Origin: Ceratopteris richardii
Taxonomy: Eukaryota > Streptophyta > Polypodiopsida > Polypodiales > Pteridaceae
Assembly: GCA_020310875.1 (NCBI GenBank)
Contig: CM035413.1
Location: 162,021,306 to 162,085,305 of the forward strand
Reading direction: 5' to 3'
DNA length: 64,000 nt
Position numbers and translations under genes: made by a program. The first letter of the stretch is position 1. Each line of letters starts with the position of its first letter. Positions 44,654 to 56,585 of this stretch are shown in pieces. Under the pieces are notes generated by a model that did no database searches, was not told the DNA's origin, and worked only from the letters and a program-made list of their open reading frames with translations.

Positions 44654-45445
44654 CAAAATTGCAAAAGAAGTGGGTTAATGGGCCCAGAAAAAGCTCACAA
44701 ACCTATGAGAAATAAACCTTCACTTGTTTGGATCACCTAAACAAGTTTTCAATACTTCAAATCACCTAAGCAAGTTTTTAATCTAGTAAGAATACTTCAA
44801 AATGCTGCAATCATGATAGATAATACTTCCACAACCTTCAATAAAATTTCATGCACCCACAATCAAGAAAATTGTTCACTCAGATTGCATGAAAAAGCAC
44901 AAACACGAATTTTGCAAGAAGAGAGAGTTCATTGTTTACTCAACGAAAAAGTTGTTTAAAAATGAGAAATTGGCCTTTTAATAGGAGTTCCCTCAAGAAT
45001 ATTCTTTTTTTTAGTTCAAATGTCTTAGAAAAAAATATCCTTCTCTAAATTAGCTCCTCTCTTGTGGATGTTCAAGGGAAGACTCTTCTCTCTTGCAAGA
45101 AAGCTATTCCACATTTATGTACAATTCTCTTTGTCTAGAAAAATGCTTTAGGAAAACTTGAAAAATTTTGATGTGAGTGCCACATTGTGTCACAATTCCC
45201 TCTCCTAATTCATTTTGTCCTTGACAATACTTCTTGGGAAGGTTGTCCTATCAAGTCTTCATTGCAAAGCTTTCTTTCATTGCTGCATTGGTTGAGTTAT
45301 ATTACAAGACAATCCTCTGCCAAGGCTTTGACTCGTATGGTTCCTCCCCTCCTAGCATCTGACAAAAAGTTGATTTGTATTCTAAGTATGATAGGTTGGG
45401 ATTGTCAGGCCACTGGAAAGGAATATCCTTCTATTTAGTAGAAAT
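44654..45445. repeat. Flank of E, duplicated at 54153-54700
   Basis: From the first base after the E LTR (caaaattgcaaaagaagtggg) this region matches the DNA after G, apart from a stretch of over 200 bp (about 44935-45155) found only here. A minus-strand string ggagagggaattgtgacac near 45180-45198 looks like a polypurine tract plus LTR start of an older reverse-oriented element. No genes. Confidence 0.65.
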
Positions 45446-45950
45446 TGTAATTAGGAACAGACGTGCACCGAAAGGATGTCGCACAAACGTTGTAACTCTT
45501 TTTTGATAATAGAAGAAGTGATTGGAAGCAAGCGACAGAGGCATTGCCGGATTGTTCGTCTTGGCAATGTGCTGGAGTCTGGTTTTGACACAAGTTCTTT
45601 ACATTGTTGAACCGTCTGTGTCACAACTGAGATTTTTGAGCCTGGCATTCGAGAACAACAGAGAATTTTTACCAAAGCTAGTACGTGGGCCAGTCAAGAA
45701 CCAACTTTCTTCCCCGATCTGGTACCTGTGGTCTAGTAGATAGTACCGAATCTACCACCGGAAGCCTACGAATTCGGTGAAAGTGCCGTCGAAGAGTCCA
45801 CTGAATTCGGCATCAGGTACGTCGAATCTTGACTTTGTGTGGAATATTTTATCGCAGGCATCTATTACAATGTCGTTGGGGCAACTGTTAGCCTTGGTTT
45901 GTGTGTACGACAATAATTCTAGCAACAAATTCGTCCAAGATCTTCATGTA
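45446..45950 (+). repeat. Possible decayed 5' LTR / leader of gypsy I
   Basis: From tgtaattagg at 45446 to about 45620 it matches the candidate 5' LTR of J (54701 onward). Similarity is then lost until about 45960, where both share internal gypsy sequence. No genes. Confidence 0.4.
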
Positions 45951-46019
45951 CACCTACTATGGCAACTATCAGTCCAGAAATTGATTCTACGATGGACCAT
46001 GCTATTCCTTTAATTACGA

Positions 46020-47640
46020 TATGGTATCAAAATTACTCAAGTGTTAATTGATGGAGGCTCCGGTGTGAATATTGCTACAGTCGCACTTTGTAAATGGTTA
46101 GGATGGACTCAGACTGAACCTGTTCAGTTTTTTGTGAGAATGGTGGATCAATCTATGGTCCATCCCGTGGGTTTGGTGCATGATATACCCATTACTCTTT
46201 AGGGAGTGGTGTTCAAAATGACATTTGTTGTTCTGGGATTACCTAACTCAAGTCTGGATTACAACTTACTATTCGGGATGCCCTGGCTGAAACAAGCAAA
46301 AGTGTTGCAGGATTGGTCTGCACACAAACTTATTTTCAAAAGCACTCATCGGAAATATGTGGTACCCTTGGATGAGATGAAGCCCTACGACCTTCATGCT
46401 CGACCTTACATGGCCGAACCTGTGCATATGCTGGATAGACTTTCAGATGATGAAGAAGAAGCTTTTCTCAATGCTAACCAAGATTTGCTAGCCCTGGGTA
46501 TAGTCAACTTACAAGTGGTTGTAGATAATTGGAATCTGGTCGTTTGTAAGATAGTTCCACTTACCGAAGAAGTGGACCCAGTTCTAGATCAAGTTTTCAA
46601 TGCCACGAATTTACACCAATTATTCCAGTCACCTAAGGATATATCCATGCCCCGACAGTTTTATGTACCAGAAGATCAACTAATCACCTGTAATTTGGGA
46701 GATGGGGCTACTCCGCGACCAGTCAAGCTTAAGGTTGGGCTACCGAATACTTTTCAAAATGATTCAGTTGCTAACAGAGTTTCAAGATGTATTCGCGTGG
46801 GACTATCGAGATATGAAAGGGTTGACCCTCGCATCTATCAACATCGTGTGATGCTTAAACCGGATGTGCATCCAATTAAACAACCCAGTTATCAAATGAA
46901 CCCTAATTATGCTGCTCAAGTCAAAGCTGAATTGGATCGCTTGTTGAAAGTAGGCTTCATTGTCTCCATTGAGCATGCAGAATGGATTTTTCCTATTGTC
47001 ATTGCCCCAAAGAAAAACAAGCAGTTGCGTATCTGTATGGATTACCGAAAGTTAAATGCGGCAATAGTGCCTGATCCCTTTCCACTCCCCTTTTTGGATA
47101 CGATGCTCGATGATGTTGCTGGACGAGAAATGTATTCCTTTTTGGATGGTTATAGTGGCTATAATCAGGTGTGCATGGTCGAAATGGATATACCAAAGAC
47201 TGCGCTTATTACAAACTAGGGTGTATATGCGTGTACGGTGATGTGGTTCGGTCTTCACAATGCGCCCAGTACCTTTCACCGATGCATGCATGAAAACTTT
47301 TCTCCCTACTTAACCACATTTATGCGGGTGTATCTGGATGATTTTTCATTATCTGCTGATGCATTGGCTCACCTCAATCACATACGTTGCTTCTTTTCTA
47401 AGTGTAGGGAGTTTAATTTGTGCTTAAATCTCAACAAGTCAATCTTTTTAGTTTCCTGTGGCTTCGTCATATCATGTCACAGCAAGGCATTCAAGTGGAC
47501 CCTGATAAAGTGAAAGCTGTGTTCAATGCACCTTCCCTATGACACCAAAGAAAGTTATGTGATTCCTTGGACAGATACGCTGGCATGGATGGCATCTTCG
47601 ATGGCTCGCACATGTAGCGATACCCCTGAATCGATTGATT
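46020..47640 (+). pseudogene. Gypsy I protease and reverse transcriptase
   Basis: Protease near 46040-46300 (VLIDGGSGVNIATVALCK, LDYNLLFGMPWLKQAKVLQD), acidic linker, then RT (NYAAQVKAELDRLLKVGFI, APKKNKQLRICMDYRKLN, EMYSFLDGYSGYNQVCM, VYLDDFSLS near 47330). The lineage differs from A/B (YLDDF and MDYRKLN against YVDDL and INLKKVN). Confidence 0.85.
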
Positions 47641-48310
47641 ACTAGCAATCCTTGATTGTTTGCATGGATTGAGGAGTGTCAGATTGCATTTGATCGATTG
47701 AAAACACTCTTAACCCAAGCTCCTATTCTGCAAGCACCGAACTGGTAGCTTCTGTTCCATGTTTTTGTGGACGCATCGGACATCGCAATCGGTAGTGTGC
47801 TCATGCAACAATAGGATGAGTGGTTCCACCCTATTTATTATGCTAGTCGACGATTAGTTGATGCTGAACCGAATTATTCCATCACTGAGCATGAATGTCT
47901 AGGTTTGGTTAATTTGGTGAAGAAATTCCGACACTATTTACTGGGAGGACCATTTACCTTTCATGTGGATCATGCAGCTCTGGTTTATCTTGTTCATCAG
48001 CAATATTTAGGATGCAGATTAGCTAGGTGGGTGTTGTTGCTTCAAGAATTTGATTTTGTACATCATCCGGGGTCAGCGCATGCTCTTGCTGATTTTCTAT
48101 CTCGGCTTGATTTCGGTGAACTTCCCAGCAGAATTGATGATACTATCCCTACTATCTACGCGACTGATTCGATACAAGATGATTGTCAGGAGCTCCTTGT
48201 GGCACCTTCGTATTATGATACTCTGATTATTTTTCTCACTAGTGGCTGCTCCCTGACTAATACTTCCACTTCTGCTCGTTGTAAACTGGCGATGTATAGT
48301 CGATGATTTC
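47641..48310 (+). pseudogene. Gypsy I RNase H
   Basis: HVFVDASDIAIGSVLMQ region near 47760, then LVKKFRHYLLGGPFTFHVDH and HHPGSAHALADFLSRLD near 48060-48110. Conventional gypsy RNase H. Broken. Confidence 0.8.
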
Positions 48311-49476
48311 GGATCACTGTAGGAGAGTTGTATTACATGGATCCATCTGGTGTGCTCTTACGATGTATCTCTCCACATGAAGTTCCTTTGGTTATTGACA
48401 TGGCCCATTCTACTCCTTCTAGTGGTCATTTTTTGGTAGATCTTACTTATCGGAAAGGTCTACAAAGTGGCTTATGGTGGCCCACTATGCAGCGTGACAT
48501 TGCTGCTTATGTCAAATAGTGTGATGCTTGCCAACGATAGGGGCAGCCTTTACAACGGCATCATTTCCCACTGCAGCCTCTCTCTCCCCTTAAGCCTTTT
48601 CAAAAGTGGGGCTTGGATTTCATTGGACCCATTACACCTCTTGCTATAGTTACTAACCATCGGTATATACTTACCTATACTGATTATGCTACTCAGTGGG
48701 CTGAAGCTTGGGCTTTATGGTCTGCAACTACATTGGTGGTGGTCAAATGTTTGATGACTGATGTTTTTCCTCGCTTCGGTCTTCCCTTAGAGATTGTTTC
48801 TGATCAAGGCACACATTTTGTTATTTCCTTAATGCAACCGCTTATGCCCATCCTGAAGATTATCCATAAATTTAGTTCCCTGTATTATCCTTATGCCAAT
48901 GGACTTGTTGAAAGTACCAATAAAACCCTTCTTAACATGCTAAAGAAACTTGTGCTGGAATGTCCAGAGCGTTGGGATCAATTCCTTCCTTCGAACCTAT
49001 GGGCTTACCGTACTACTTATAAAGTTGCTACAAGAAATACGCCTATTAAACTGGCATATGGTCTGGAGGCAATTGCACCCATGGAATTGGTGGTACCTAG
49101 TTTACGGGTGGCATTGGATCATAAGCTATTACCAGAAGAGTCCTTTCCTTTCCGATTGGATGTGTTACGGTCTTTGGATGAACAACATCTGGAAAGTTTT
49201 CTGATGCTACAAGAAGTGCAACTGAGGCAAGCTAAGACACATGTTCGATTTCTCCGAACTCCCGTTTTTACCAAAGGACAATTGGTTCTTTTCTATAATG
49301 CTAAATCTAATCGTTCAGCGGGCAAGTTCAAGCTTTTGTGGTTTGGTCCCTACCGTATTGCAGATCAGGTTGGACCCGCTACTTTCCAGTTATCCACTTT
49401 AAATGGTTATCTTCTTCATAAACCCATCAATGGGTCCAAACTTTGTCCGTATTATGATAAGACTCCTTCATCTTAA
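48311..49476 (+). pseudogene. Gypsy I integrase
   Basis: A single zinc module (HSTPSSGHF ... C-x2-C near 48520), then the core GLDFIGPITPLA, TDYATQWAEAW, VSDQGTHFV, YYPYANGLVESTNKTL, and the C-terminal segment with WFGPYRIADQVGPATFQLST. Unlike A it has one zinc module and nothing after integrase. Confidence 0.87.
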
Positions 49477-49544
49477 TTACTTGATGGCATTTTTTATTAT
49501 TCATCCGATTTATGTTGGTTTTGTCTCGCAGTATTAATTTCTTC

Positions 49545-50448
49545 AATCTTCACTATCGAAGATGATGGTGTAGGTAGCTGTTTAACATGCCCATCAACAT
49601 TATGTCCTTTACCTTTAGCATTCTTTAATGCATAACACTCTTTCTTCATTTCTTATGAGAATAATGGCATTCGATATCCCTTTGCCTTGATTTACTTGTA
49701 CTCTTATTCCATTGACCATTGTTTTCTTTGTTCTTTCTCCTGCCATGTTGTTGATTCTTTCTTTTGTAAGAATCACGACATTATATGCATCTCCACTCTG
49801 AGTGCCAACCATAGATTTTCTATGAATCTTCTCACTCAAGAGTGCTCCACATATGTCATCATAGACTAGTTTACCACCAGGTGCACTATTGCTAATAGCT
49901 GTGCAAAATGTATCCCATGATGATGGCAAGGTGCATTACAACAAGAATCCTTTCATTTCATTATCCATATCCATTTTTTGAGCCTTTAATTGGGAGAATA
50001 TAGCATGATTCAGACTCATTTAGATGAACATCAACACTCTCTATGTCCTTCATGTGAAGGTCATATAACTTTCTCATTAGTTACACTTTTTTTATGTCAT
50101 CTCTTTTTCATATGTATTGCATAACTTCTTCCAAAGCTCCTCTAAATTTTCACAATCTAATATTGTAAAGTAAACATTATCTTCCATTTGCAATCAAATG
50201 GTAGACCTAGCCATTTCATCTAAGTCATCCCAATCATCTTCATCCATGTCAGCAGGCTTCTTTCTGATTCCATTTATTGGCTTCCACTGCCTCCTCTGAA
50301 TCAACACAACTTTAATTTGATTCTTCCATAGAACAAAGTTTGTGACATCAAATTTTCAAATCTCAAAATGGTATTTACCCTCCAAGTTATAGCTTCTCCT
50401 CGAAACTAGACCTTGTTCCACTAGACGTGTCTGAGACCTCGGATGCCA
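49545..50448 (-). pseudogene. Copia gag fossil L (third copia family)
   Basis: On the minus strand this reads as copia gag: MRKLYDLHMKDIESVDVHLN near 50080, MPSSWDTFCTAISNSAPGGK at about 49929, LLSEKIHRKSMVGTQSGDAY, then a knuckle-like Lys/His/Cys segment near 49630. It is unlike the gags of C, D, F and H. Upstream on its strand is tggcatccgaggt at 50436-50448, a weak match to a copia primer site. Heavily broken; protease to RNase H not present. Confidence 0.7.
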
Positions 50449-50990
50449 TGATAATAGAGAATTGAATAGAATGATAATGGAGCTAGAAGAGTCCAAACCC
50501 CACTAAGGCTCAAAGAAGGATGACCAACTGTCAGATTCTGGGAGAGAATTCAATAGTCTTCCGAGAAAAATGAATTAATGAACGGTAATGACCAACCAAA
50601 AGGAGTATGTGAGAATAAATGTGATCACACCAGTAAGTGTATCAAGGAGTAAATCGATATGAGCATATGGCCTATGTCAAAATCTCATAAAACTACAAGT
50701 ATTGACATGTTTACTTGCATAGTGAATCACTGACTCCACTGCATATAATAAGTTACCTGAAAGAATCCAACTAGACTTATCGAGCAACTATCATACATCT
50801 CCTAATGGCAAGGTTGGATAAGTCCACCATCTGCATCACCAAACAGACCCCGACATCTAGGTGTCTCCTAGTTAAGAAAGCCTCATCACAACCCTCTTTA
50901 TCAAACGTAAAAGGCTTTATGCGAAAAAGGTAATCACTATATCAATGAAGATATGGACGTACATAAGCGGTATCCACAAAAGTGTACATG
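50449..50990 (-). other. Possible LTR of L, otherwise unassigned
   Basis: On the minus strand the DNA before the primer-site-like string ends ...CTATTATCA, compatible with an LTR end. No partner LTR is present and the other edge is not visible. No genes seen. Confidence 0.3.
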
Positions 50991-51039
50991 GTGTGTATGT
51001 GCTCAATATATGCAGTAAGTTTCTTCAGTTCACATGAGT

Positions 51040-53852
51040 CTACCTCTATAGGGAATACTATCACATGCACTAACAAATCCTCTAAGTTGTCCTGTAATGG
51101 TAGTTGGTAAGATCATTCTCACTACTACTGATGGTAGTTCTTTCACATTGTCAAATGCTTTGTTTATGCCAAGGATCAAGAAAAATCTACTATTAGTTTT
51201 AGCATTAGCCAAGATCGGCTTGGTTGTGAAATTTCTCAATGACATATGTACAATTCATCATCTAACAAATGGCAATGTTATTATTGTTTCTAGCATTTTA
51301 TGTCATGGGTTGTATAAGCTCATGGATTATGCAAAATCAATGAATGATTCAGCATGTGCAGTCCAAGATTCTCGGGCTATGTCAGATGCAAAGCTTTGGC
51401 ATGGACGCTTTGGTCATCTAAATTATGCTAGTTTGCTATGCATGCAGAAATATGAAATGGTGTCTTCTCTGCCCAAACTTGAGGCAACTTCTAAACATGT
51501 TTGTGAAGGCTATATTTTGGGCAAAATGTAGTGTTCTTCTTCCCAAAAGATGGTTCAGTTCAAGCTACGCCCTCTGATCTGATCAAGGGGGGGATAAGAA
51601 TGTGGGATAAGAAATTAGTGTGCAATGCTTGGTTGAACGTGGGATAAGAAATTAGTGTACAGTGTCGTATACACCGCAATAAATGGAGTTGTGAAAGGAA
51701 GAACATGTCACTCATGGAGATGGCAAGGTGTATGGTCAAAAGTCAGGCTTTACCACAGTGCTTTTGGCTTGAAGCTGTTATGTGTGCAACATATGTACTT
51801 AACATGCATCCCACCAAAGCATTTGAGTCTATCACTCCATACGAGGCTTGGCATGGTCGCAAACCATCTATTGTGCATCTGTGTGTCTTTGGATGTCTTA
51901 CATATGCACTAGTGCTTGAACAACAATGCAAAAAATCGGATGATAAAGTAGTAGATTGTATTTATGTTGTGTACAATTATGAAACCAAAGGCTATTGTTT
52001 GTATCATCCATAGACTCAATGCATTTTGGTTATCCGTGATGTTGTTTTGTTGAAGATGCAATTCAACCATTACTTTCATGTACTAAGGAGACATCAGTTA
52101 GTTCCAAAGACATGTATGACACTTTGGCACCTCTTTTTACACATGGATAGTCAAGCCCTAGTCCAAATGAGGCAATTTCTCAGTCTTCATAGGTTTCATA
52201 TGATGATGGAGATCCTTCCATTTATGTGGGTAGATTTACATGATGCACTTGTTGATAAGAGGGTTGATATAAAGGAAACAAAAACTATGCCTAAGCAGTT
52301 GGTGTGGACTTTGCGACATAGCAAATTAGATGCACCTTTATTCTATGGAACTCGTTCAGGCTCTCATAATTCATCTTTTGCATCAGATTGCTATGTTATG
52401 GATGCTATTATGAAGAGTGATATGTAATTTGCCTCCAGGCAAAAAGGCCATTGGCACTAAATGGGTATACAAGCTAAAATGTAAGCTTGATGGGACAATT
52501 GATAGGTATAAGGCTAGGCTTGTTGCACAAAGTTATGCTTAGAAAAGAGGCATTGATTTTGATGAGACGTTTGCGCCCACATGCCAAATGCTTACTGGTT
52601 ATAGCATTTGTGCACTTGCAGCTCATCATGGTTGGAATGTACATTAGTTGGACATTAAAACTGCATTTCTGAATGATGACTTACATGAAGAAGTGTATGT
52701 TTTTTAGCCTTGGTTTTATGGAAAGGGCATGAAAACAAAGTGTGGAGGTTGAAAATCCATTATATGGTTTGAAGCAAGCATGATGAGTTTTGTATGAAAA
52801 GATACATCCATTGCGCATGGTTTTGAGAACAGTTCAACTTAGAGCACCTTATATGTTAAGCATGCAAATGATGTGTTTTTTATCATTGTTGTCTATGTTG
52901 ATGACATGTTGCTCACTCTTCCTAATGAGAAGCATATTGATTATTTTAAGACTGATTTTCATGCCTCATTTGAGATGTCACATTTTGGGCATTTGCATAA
53001 TTGTTTGGGCAATGTTCAATTTATGAAAGTTGATGGTGGAATAGCTATGTGTTAAACAAAATTTATTGATACATTATTGTATTGTTTTGGTCTTCATGAC
53101 TACAAACCTATTGCCACTCATATGGAAATAGGTTTATGGTTGAGTCTTCATGATGATGGAGATGCATTTGATGTTGTTCTCTATCAACAACCTGTTCGAT
53201 GCTTGATTTACTTATGCATAACTCAGCCTGATATTTAGTTTTTTGTATCAGTGATGCGCAAGTTTATGGATTGTCCATGTGTCACGCATTGGTAGACAGT
53301 TAATTGCATCTTTCTCTACTAAAGTGGTACCAGACTACTTGGATGGTTTTATCCGAAGGAGGGATCACTACTGCCAGATTTAGATGCTTTTTCTAACTCT
53401 GACAAGGCTAGTTGCTATCACACTCATGTGTCCACTAGTGGTTTTTGCTTCATGCTTGGTAGCTCATGCATTTCCTGGTTAAGCAAGAAACAACCTACTC
53501 TGGCCACTTCTAGTTGTGAGGTTGATTATAGTGCAACTTCCATAGTGATTGTTGAGTGTGTGTGGCTGAGACGGCTTTTGGCTGATTTGGGTGTTGGTGA
53601 GTCTTCTACTACCACCATCTTCACTAATAGTGAGAGCACATTGGTTATTGCGAGGAACCTTGTGTTCCATGCTCGCACTATGCAAACTGAGGTGCACTAT
53701 CATTATGTCAAGGAGAGGTTCTCTAGTGGAGAGATTAGTTTGGCATATGTGCCTACACAGGAGAATGTTGCAAACCTTTTCACAAAGGCTCTGCCTAGGG
53801 AGAAGTTTGAAGCTCTCCGCAATGCTTTGGGCTTACTTCCTTTCATGGATTG
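51040..53852 (+). pseudogene. Element G pol remnant
   Basis: Copia-order remnants: protease C-terminal part, pre-integrase, an integrase portion (MARCMVKSQALPQCFWLEAV, ITPYEAWHGRKPSIVHLCVF), RT (FIIVVYVDDMLLTLPNEKHI) and RNase H (MSTSGFCFMLGSSCISWLSK, VECVWLRRLLADLGVGES, ENVANLFTKALPREKFEALR). Equivalent regions in F and H are 15-25% different at DNA level by impression only. Confidence 0.82.
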
Positions 53853-53913
53853 ATTCCACATAGCTTGGCACTTCCTTGTATATGAGTGTCGACTCCTTGT
53901 TCACCGCATCACT

Positions 53914-54152
53914 CCCAAGGGGGATTTGTTGATATATTTTGGTAGTGATGTGTGTGAACACATGTAGGACTGGTAGGGCACTTTCTTCCCTCTTTAGGAT
54001 GTTTGTCGACTTGTATGGATGCCTATAACCCTAATGTGTTACTTATCTTTGTACATTCACTTGGTAATACATTTAGTATTGTGTGTTGTGCTCCAAGCTT
54101 CTTCTTCTTCCTTGTGTTGTTTGTGTGCTTTCACAAACCTCAAGCTCCAACA
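53914..54152 (+). repeat. Polypurine tract and 3' LTR of G
   Basis: cccaagggggatt followed by the 226-bp LTR (53927-54152), nearly the same as that of E. Confidence 0.88.
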
Positions 54153-54700
54153 CAAAATTGCAAAAGAAGTGGGTTAATGGGCTCGTAAAAAGCTCACAAA
54201 CCTATGAGAAATGAACCTTCACTTGCTCAGATCACCTAAACAAGTGTTTAATCTTGTAAGAATACTTCAAAATGCTGCAATCATGATATATAATACTTCC
54301 ACAACCTTCAATAAAATTTCATGCACCCAGAATCAAGATAATTCTTCACTCAAAATGCATGAAAAAGCACAAACACGAATTTTGCAAGAAGAGAGATTTC
54401 ATTTAGGAAAACTTGAAAATTTTTTATGTGACTGCCACATTGTGTAAGAATTCCCTCTCCTAATTCATTTTGTCCTTGACAATACTTCTTGGGAAGGTTG
54501 TCCTATCAAGTCTTCATTGCAAAGCTTTTTTTCATTGGTGTGTTAGTTCAGTTATATTACAAGACAATCCTCTGCCATGGCTTTGACTCGTATGGTTCCT
54601 CCCCTCCTAGCATGTGACAAAAAGTTGATTTGTATTCTAAGTATGATAGGTTGGGATTGTCAGGCTGCCGGAAAGGAATATCCTTCTATTTAGTAGAAAT
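54153..54700. repeat. Flank of G, duplicate of 44654-45445
   Basis: Colinear with the flank after E but shorter. No genes. The shared flank shows that E and G are not independent insertions. Confidence 0.75.
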
Positions 54701-55183
54701 TGTAATTAGGAACAGACGTGCACTGAAAGGATGGCACGCAAACGTTGTAACTCTTTTCTGATAATAGAAGAAGTGATTGGAAGCGAGCGATAGAGGCGTC
54801 GTCGGACTCTTCATATGGGCAATGTGCTGGAGTTTGATTCTGACACAAGTTCTTTACATTGCTCTATCGCCTGTGTCTTCGTTGTTCGGTATTAATTAAT
54901 TGTGGTATTGTGTTAATGTTATATTGCCTTATTGGTGAATTGCAAGTATAATCGTGATGATAAGTGAGTAGTAGTAAGTTTCTGCGTATTTGGGTATGGT
55001 GATTGTTATATGTTGTTATGCGCTAGAGATTAGTAGTTAGGTCTGTTGGAATTGTCAAAAAAGTAATGAAGTGACTAGGAAAATAGATAGAGGGCCTCTG
55101 TATTATAGACCCCTGACCATCCCAAGAACCCACGTGCAGTCGGAACGTAGTTATAATTAATCCGACCAGATAGCAAATTAACA
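54701..55183 (+). repeat. Candidate 5' LTR of gypsy J
   Basis: Starts TGTAATTAGG, ends AAATTAACA, followed at once by a gypsy primer site. Right edge is well supported, left edge is inferred from TG and shared start with 45446. The 3' LTR lies beyond the window. Confidence 0.45.
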
Positions 55184-55201
55184 TTGGCGCCGACCATGGG
55201 G
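55184..55201 (+). other. Primer binding site of gypsy J
   Basis: ttggcgccgaccatgggg directly after ATTAACA. TGGCGCC-type gypsy site, with a different 3' part from the A/B and K sites. Confidence 0.7.
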
Positions 55202-55580
55202 CATGGAGTAGCCAGTTAGCAAATAGATTAGGATTTGAGAAAGAATCCTATGATATATGCTTGTAATGCATTTCGAAGGATCATACCCAAAGTACAGAAG
55301 GGATCAACATCCCTAGAAAGTTCCTAGCGCATTGGGAACGCCTCCTGGTGGTAGTGATGACGGGAAATTGTCGGAAGGAAAGCCAGAAATATGGGCTAGT
55401 GGAGTGCCACCTCAGCATTTCCTTGTGCTCGGACTACAAGGTATACCAGAAGTGCACGGACTACAGGGTATAACAGGTTGGGGAAGTAGTCACTGGTTTC
55501 GCTAACAATGTGGAAAATTCGGATAGCAGTTTGTGGAATTTCAGTGGTAGTTCGGACAACTCCGGGGTGAGTTTGCAAAA
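55202..55580 (+). other. Leader of gypsy J, no genes seen
   Basis: Non-coding DNA between primer site and the first gag-like frame. Includes several near-repeats of gtgc(t/a)cggactacaaggtata around 55425-55465. Confidence 0.5.
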
Positions 55581-55847
55581 TTTTGAGGGATAGCTCTATT
55601 TTGGGTTTCGATTTCGAAGAAACTAGTGTATTGTTGGATGAAAGTTCTGGTAAAAAGTTTACCTCAGAAGCCAACTACGAGGAATGGAAGTTGGGTGTTG
55701 GCGTGTGTGATCGACTTAATGATATTAGATTACCAGAGAATTTGCAAAGTGGCAAGATGACACATCAGCAATTAGGCTTAACTTGTTCAAATTATTCGGC
55801 AATGATACTTTCTCTTGATTTAAACAACATGAGTGGTTCACAAGTGC

Positions 55848-55925
55848 AATAGCAACACCACCAACAACAACAGCAACAACAACACCACCAGCAACAATAG
55901 CAACAACAACAACAACAATAGCAGA
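55848..55925 (+). repeat. CAA/CAG trinucleotide repeat in J gag
   Basis: Imperfect (caa)n with cag, cac and tag units over about 78 bases, encoding Gln/His runs. Confidence 0.9.
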
Positions 55926-55994
55926 AGATCATATCACCATGATCGGTACCTGCTGGACTTACGTATACAAAATTTGGAGGATTTCCTGGTGATG

Positions 55995-55999
55995 ATCCT
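55995..55999. repeat. Target-site duplication ATCCT of H (left)
   Basis: atcct at 55995-55999 and again at 61353-61357. Confidence 0.92.
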
Positions 56000-56230
56000 T
56001 GTTGATATATTTAGGTAGTGATGTGTGTGAACACACTAGGACCACCGGGGCACTTTTTTCCCTCTTTAGGAGGTTTTTTTCCCCCGGCTTGTATATACGC
56101 CTATTGCCCTAATGGGCTACTTATCTTTGTACATTCTCTAGTAATACATTCAGTATTGTGTGATTGGGTTCCAAGCTTCTTCTTCTTCCTTGTGCTGTTC
56201 GCGTGCTTTCGCAAACGTCTAACTCCAACA
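56000..56230 (+). repeat. 5' LTR of H (231 bp)
   Basis: TGTTGATATATTTAGG ... AACTCCAACA, the same LTR family as F in the opposite orientation. Confidence 0.93.
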
Positions 56231-56232
56231 AT

Positions 56233-56244
56233 TGGTATTAGAGC
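56233..56244 (+). other. Primer binding site of H
   Basis: tggtattagagc, one C-to-T from the standard copia site. Confidence 0.88.
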
Positions 56245-56585
56245 AGGTCGTCGCTTCATCTAGGGCGTCGTCGACATTCCTCCATTTGCAGTCTCAGAAT
56301 CGCACGAATTTTGGTGAGCATTCTCAGCGTATTTTCAAGATCAAAACATCTTCGCTCTATGGTGCCGAAATCGCGATCTGAGCTCCTTTCGGCCTTCGAA
56401 CGCACTATTGCAACACTTGTGTAGGCTATTTTGTCTTTTTGTGCCAAAGGTATATACCAATTTTTGTTCGCCAGTATAAGCGTCTCGAAGTCTGCTAAAG
56501 GTCTAGCAGAACTCGTCTGGGCAGTTCTGTTCAACTTTTTGAGATACAGTCAATTTTCTGCATCAAGGTATTTTAGTCACCGACC

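Larger units (their letters stand above)
45951..49480 (+). mobile_element. Ty3/gypsy element I (broken)
   Basis: Gypsy pol with protease, RT, RNase H and integrase in order. Sister of J, matching it over protease and RT with high similarity. No gag recognisable, and no 3' LTR before the copia fossil at about 49545. Broken, of the order of ten breaks. Confidence 0.88.
50990..54152 (+). mobile_element. Ty1/copia element G (broken sister of E)
   Basis: Starts in the protease region (VVGKIILTTTDGSSFTLSNALF near 51100) and runs through pre-integrase (KLWHGRFGHLNYASL), integrase, RT and RNase H to a polypurine tract and a 226-bp 3' LTR (53927-54152). 5' LTR and gag are absent. It shares local rearrangements near 51575-51660 with E (30075-30150). 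Heavily broken, well over ten breaks. Confidence 0.87.
55583..55999 (+). pseudogene. Gypsy J gag, N-terminal part with polyglutamine
   Basis: A frame with DFEETSVLLDESSGKKF and WKLGVGVCDRLNDIRL leads to a CAA/CAG-rich tract (55848-55925), then the DRYLLDLRIQNLEDF region, where gag is interrupted by H. Assigned to gag by position and continuation after H. Confidence 0.55.

Noticed and set aside
55044-55183. LTR of only about 140 bp starting TGTTGGAATTG before the J primer site
   Set aside because: TGTTGG is common by chance; similarity with the DNA before I starts much earlier, favouring a longer LTR from 54701.
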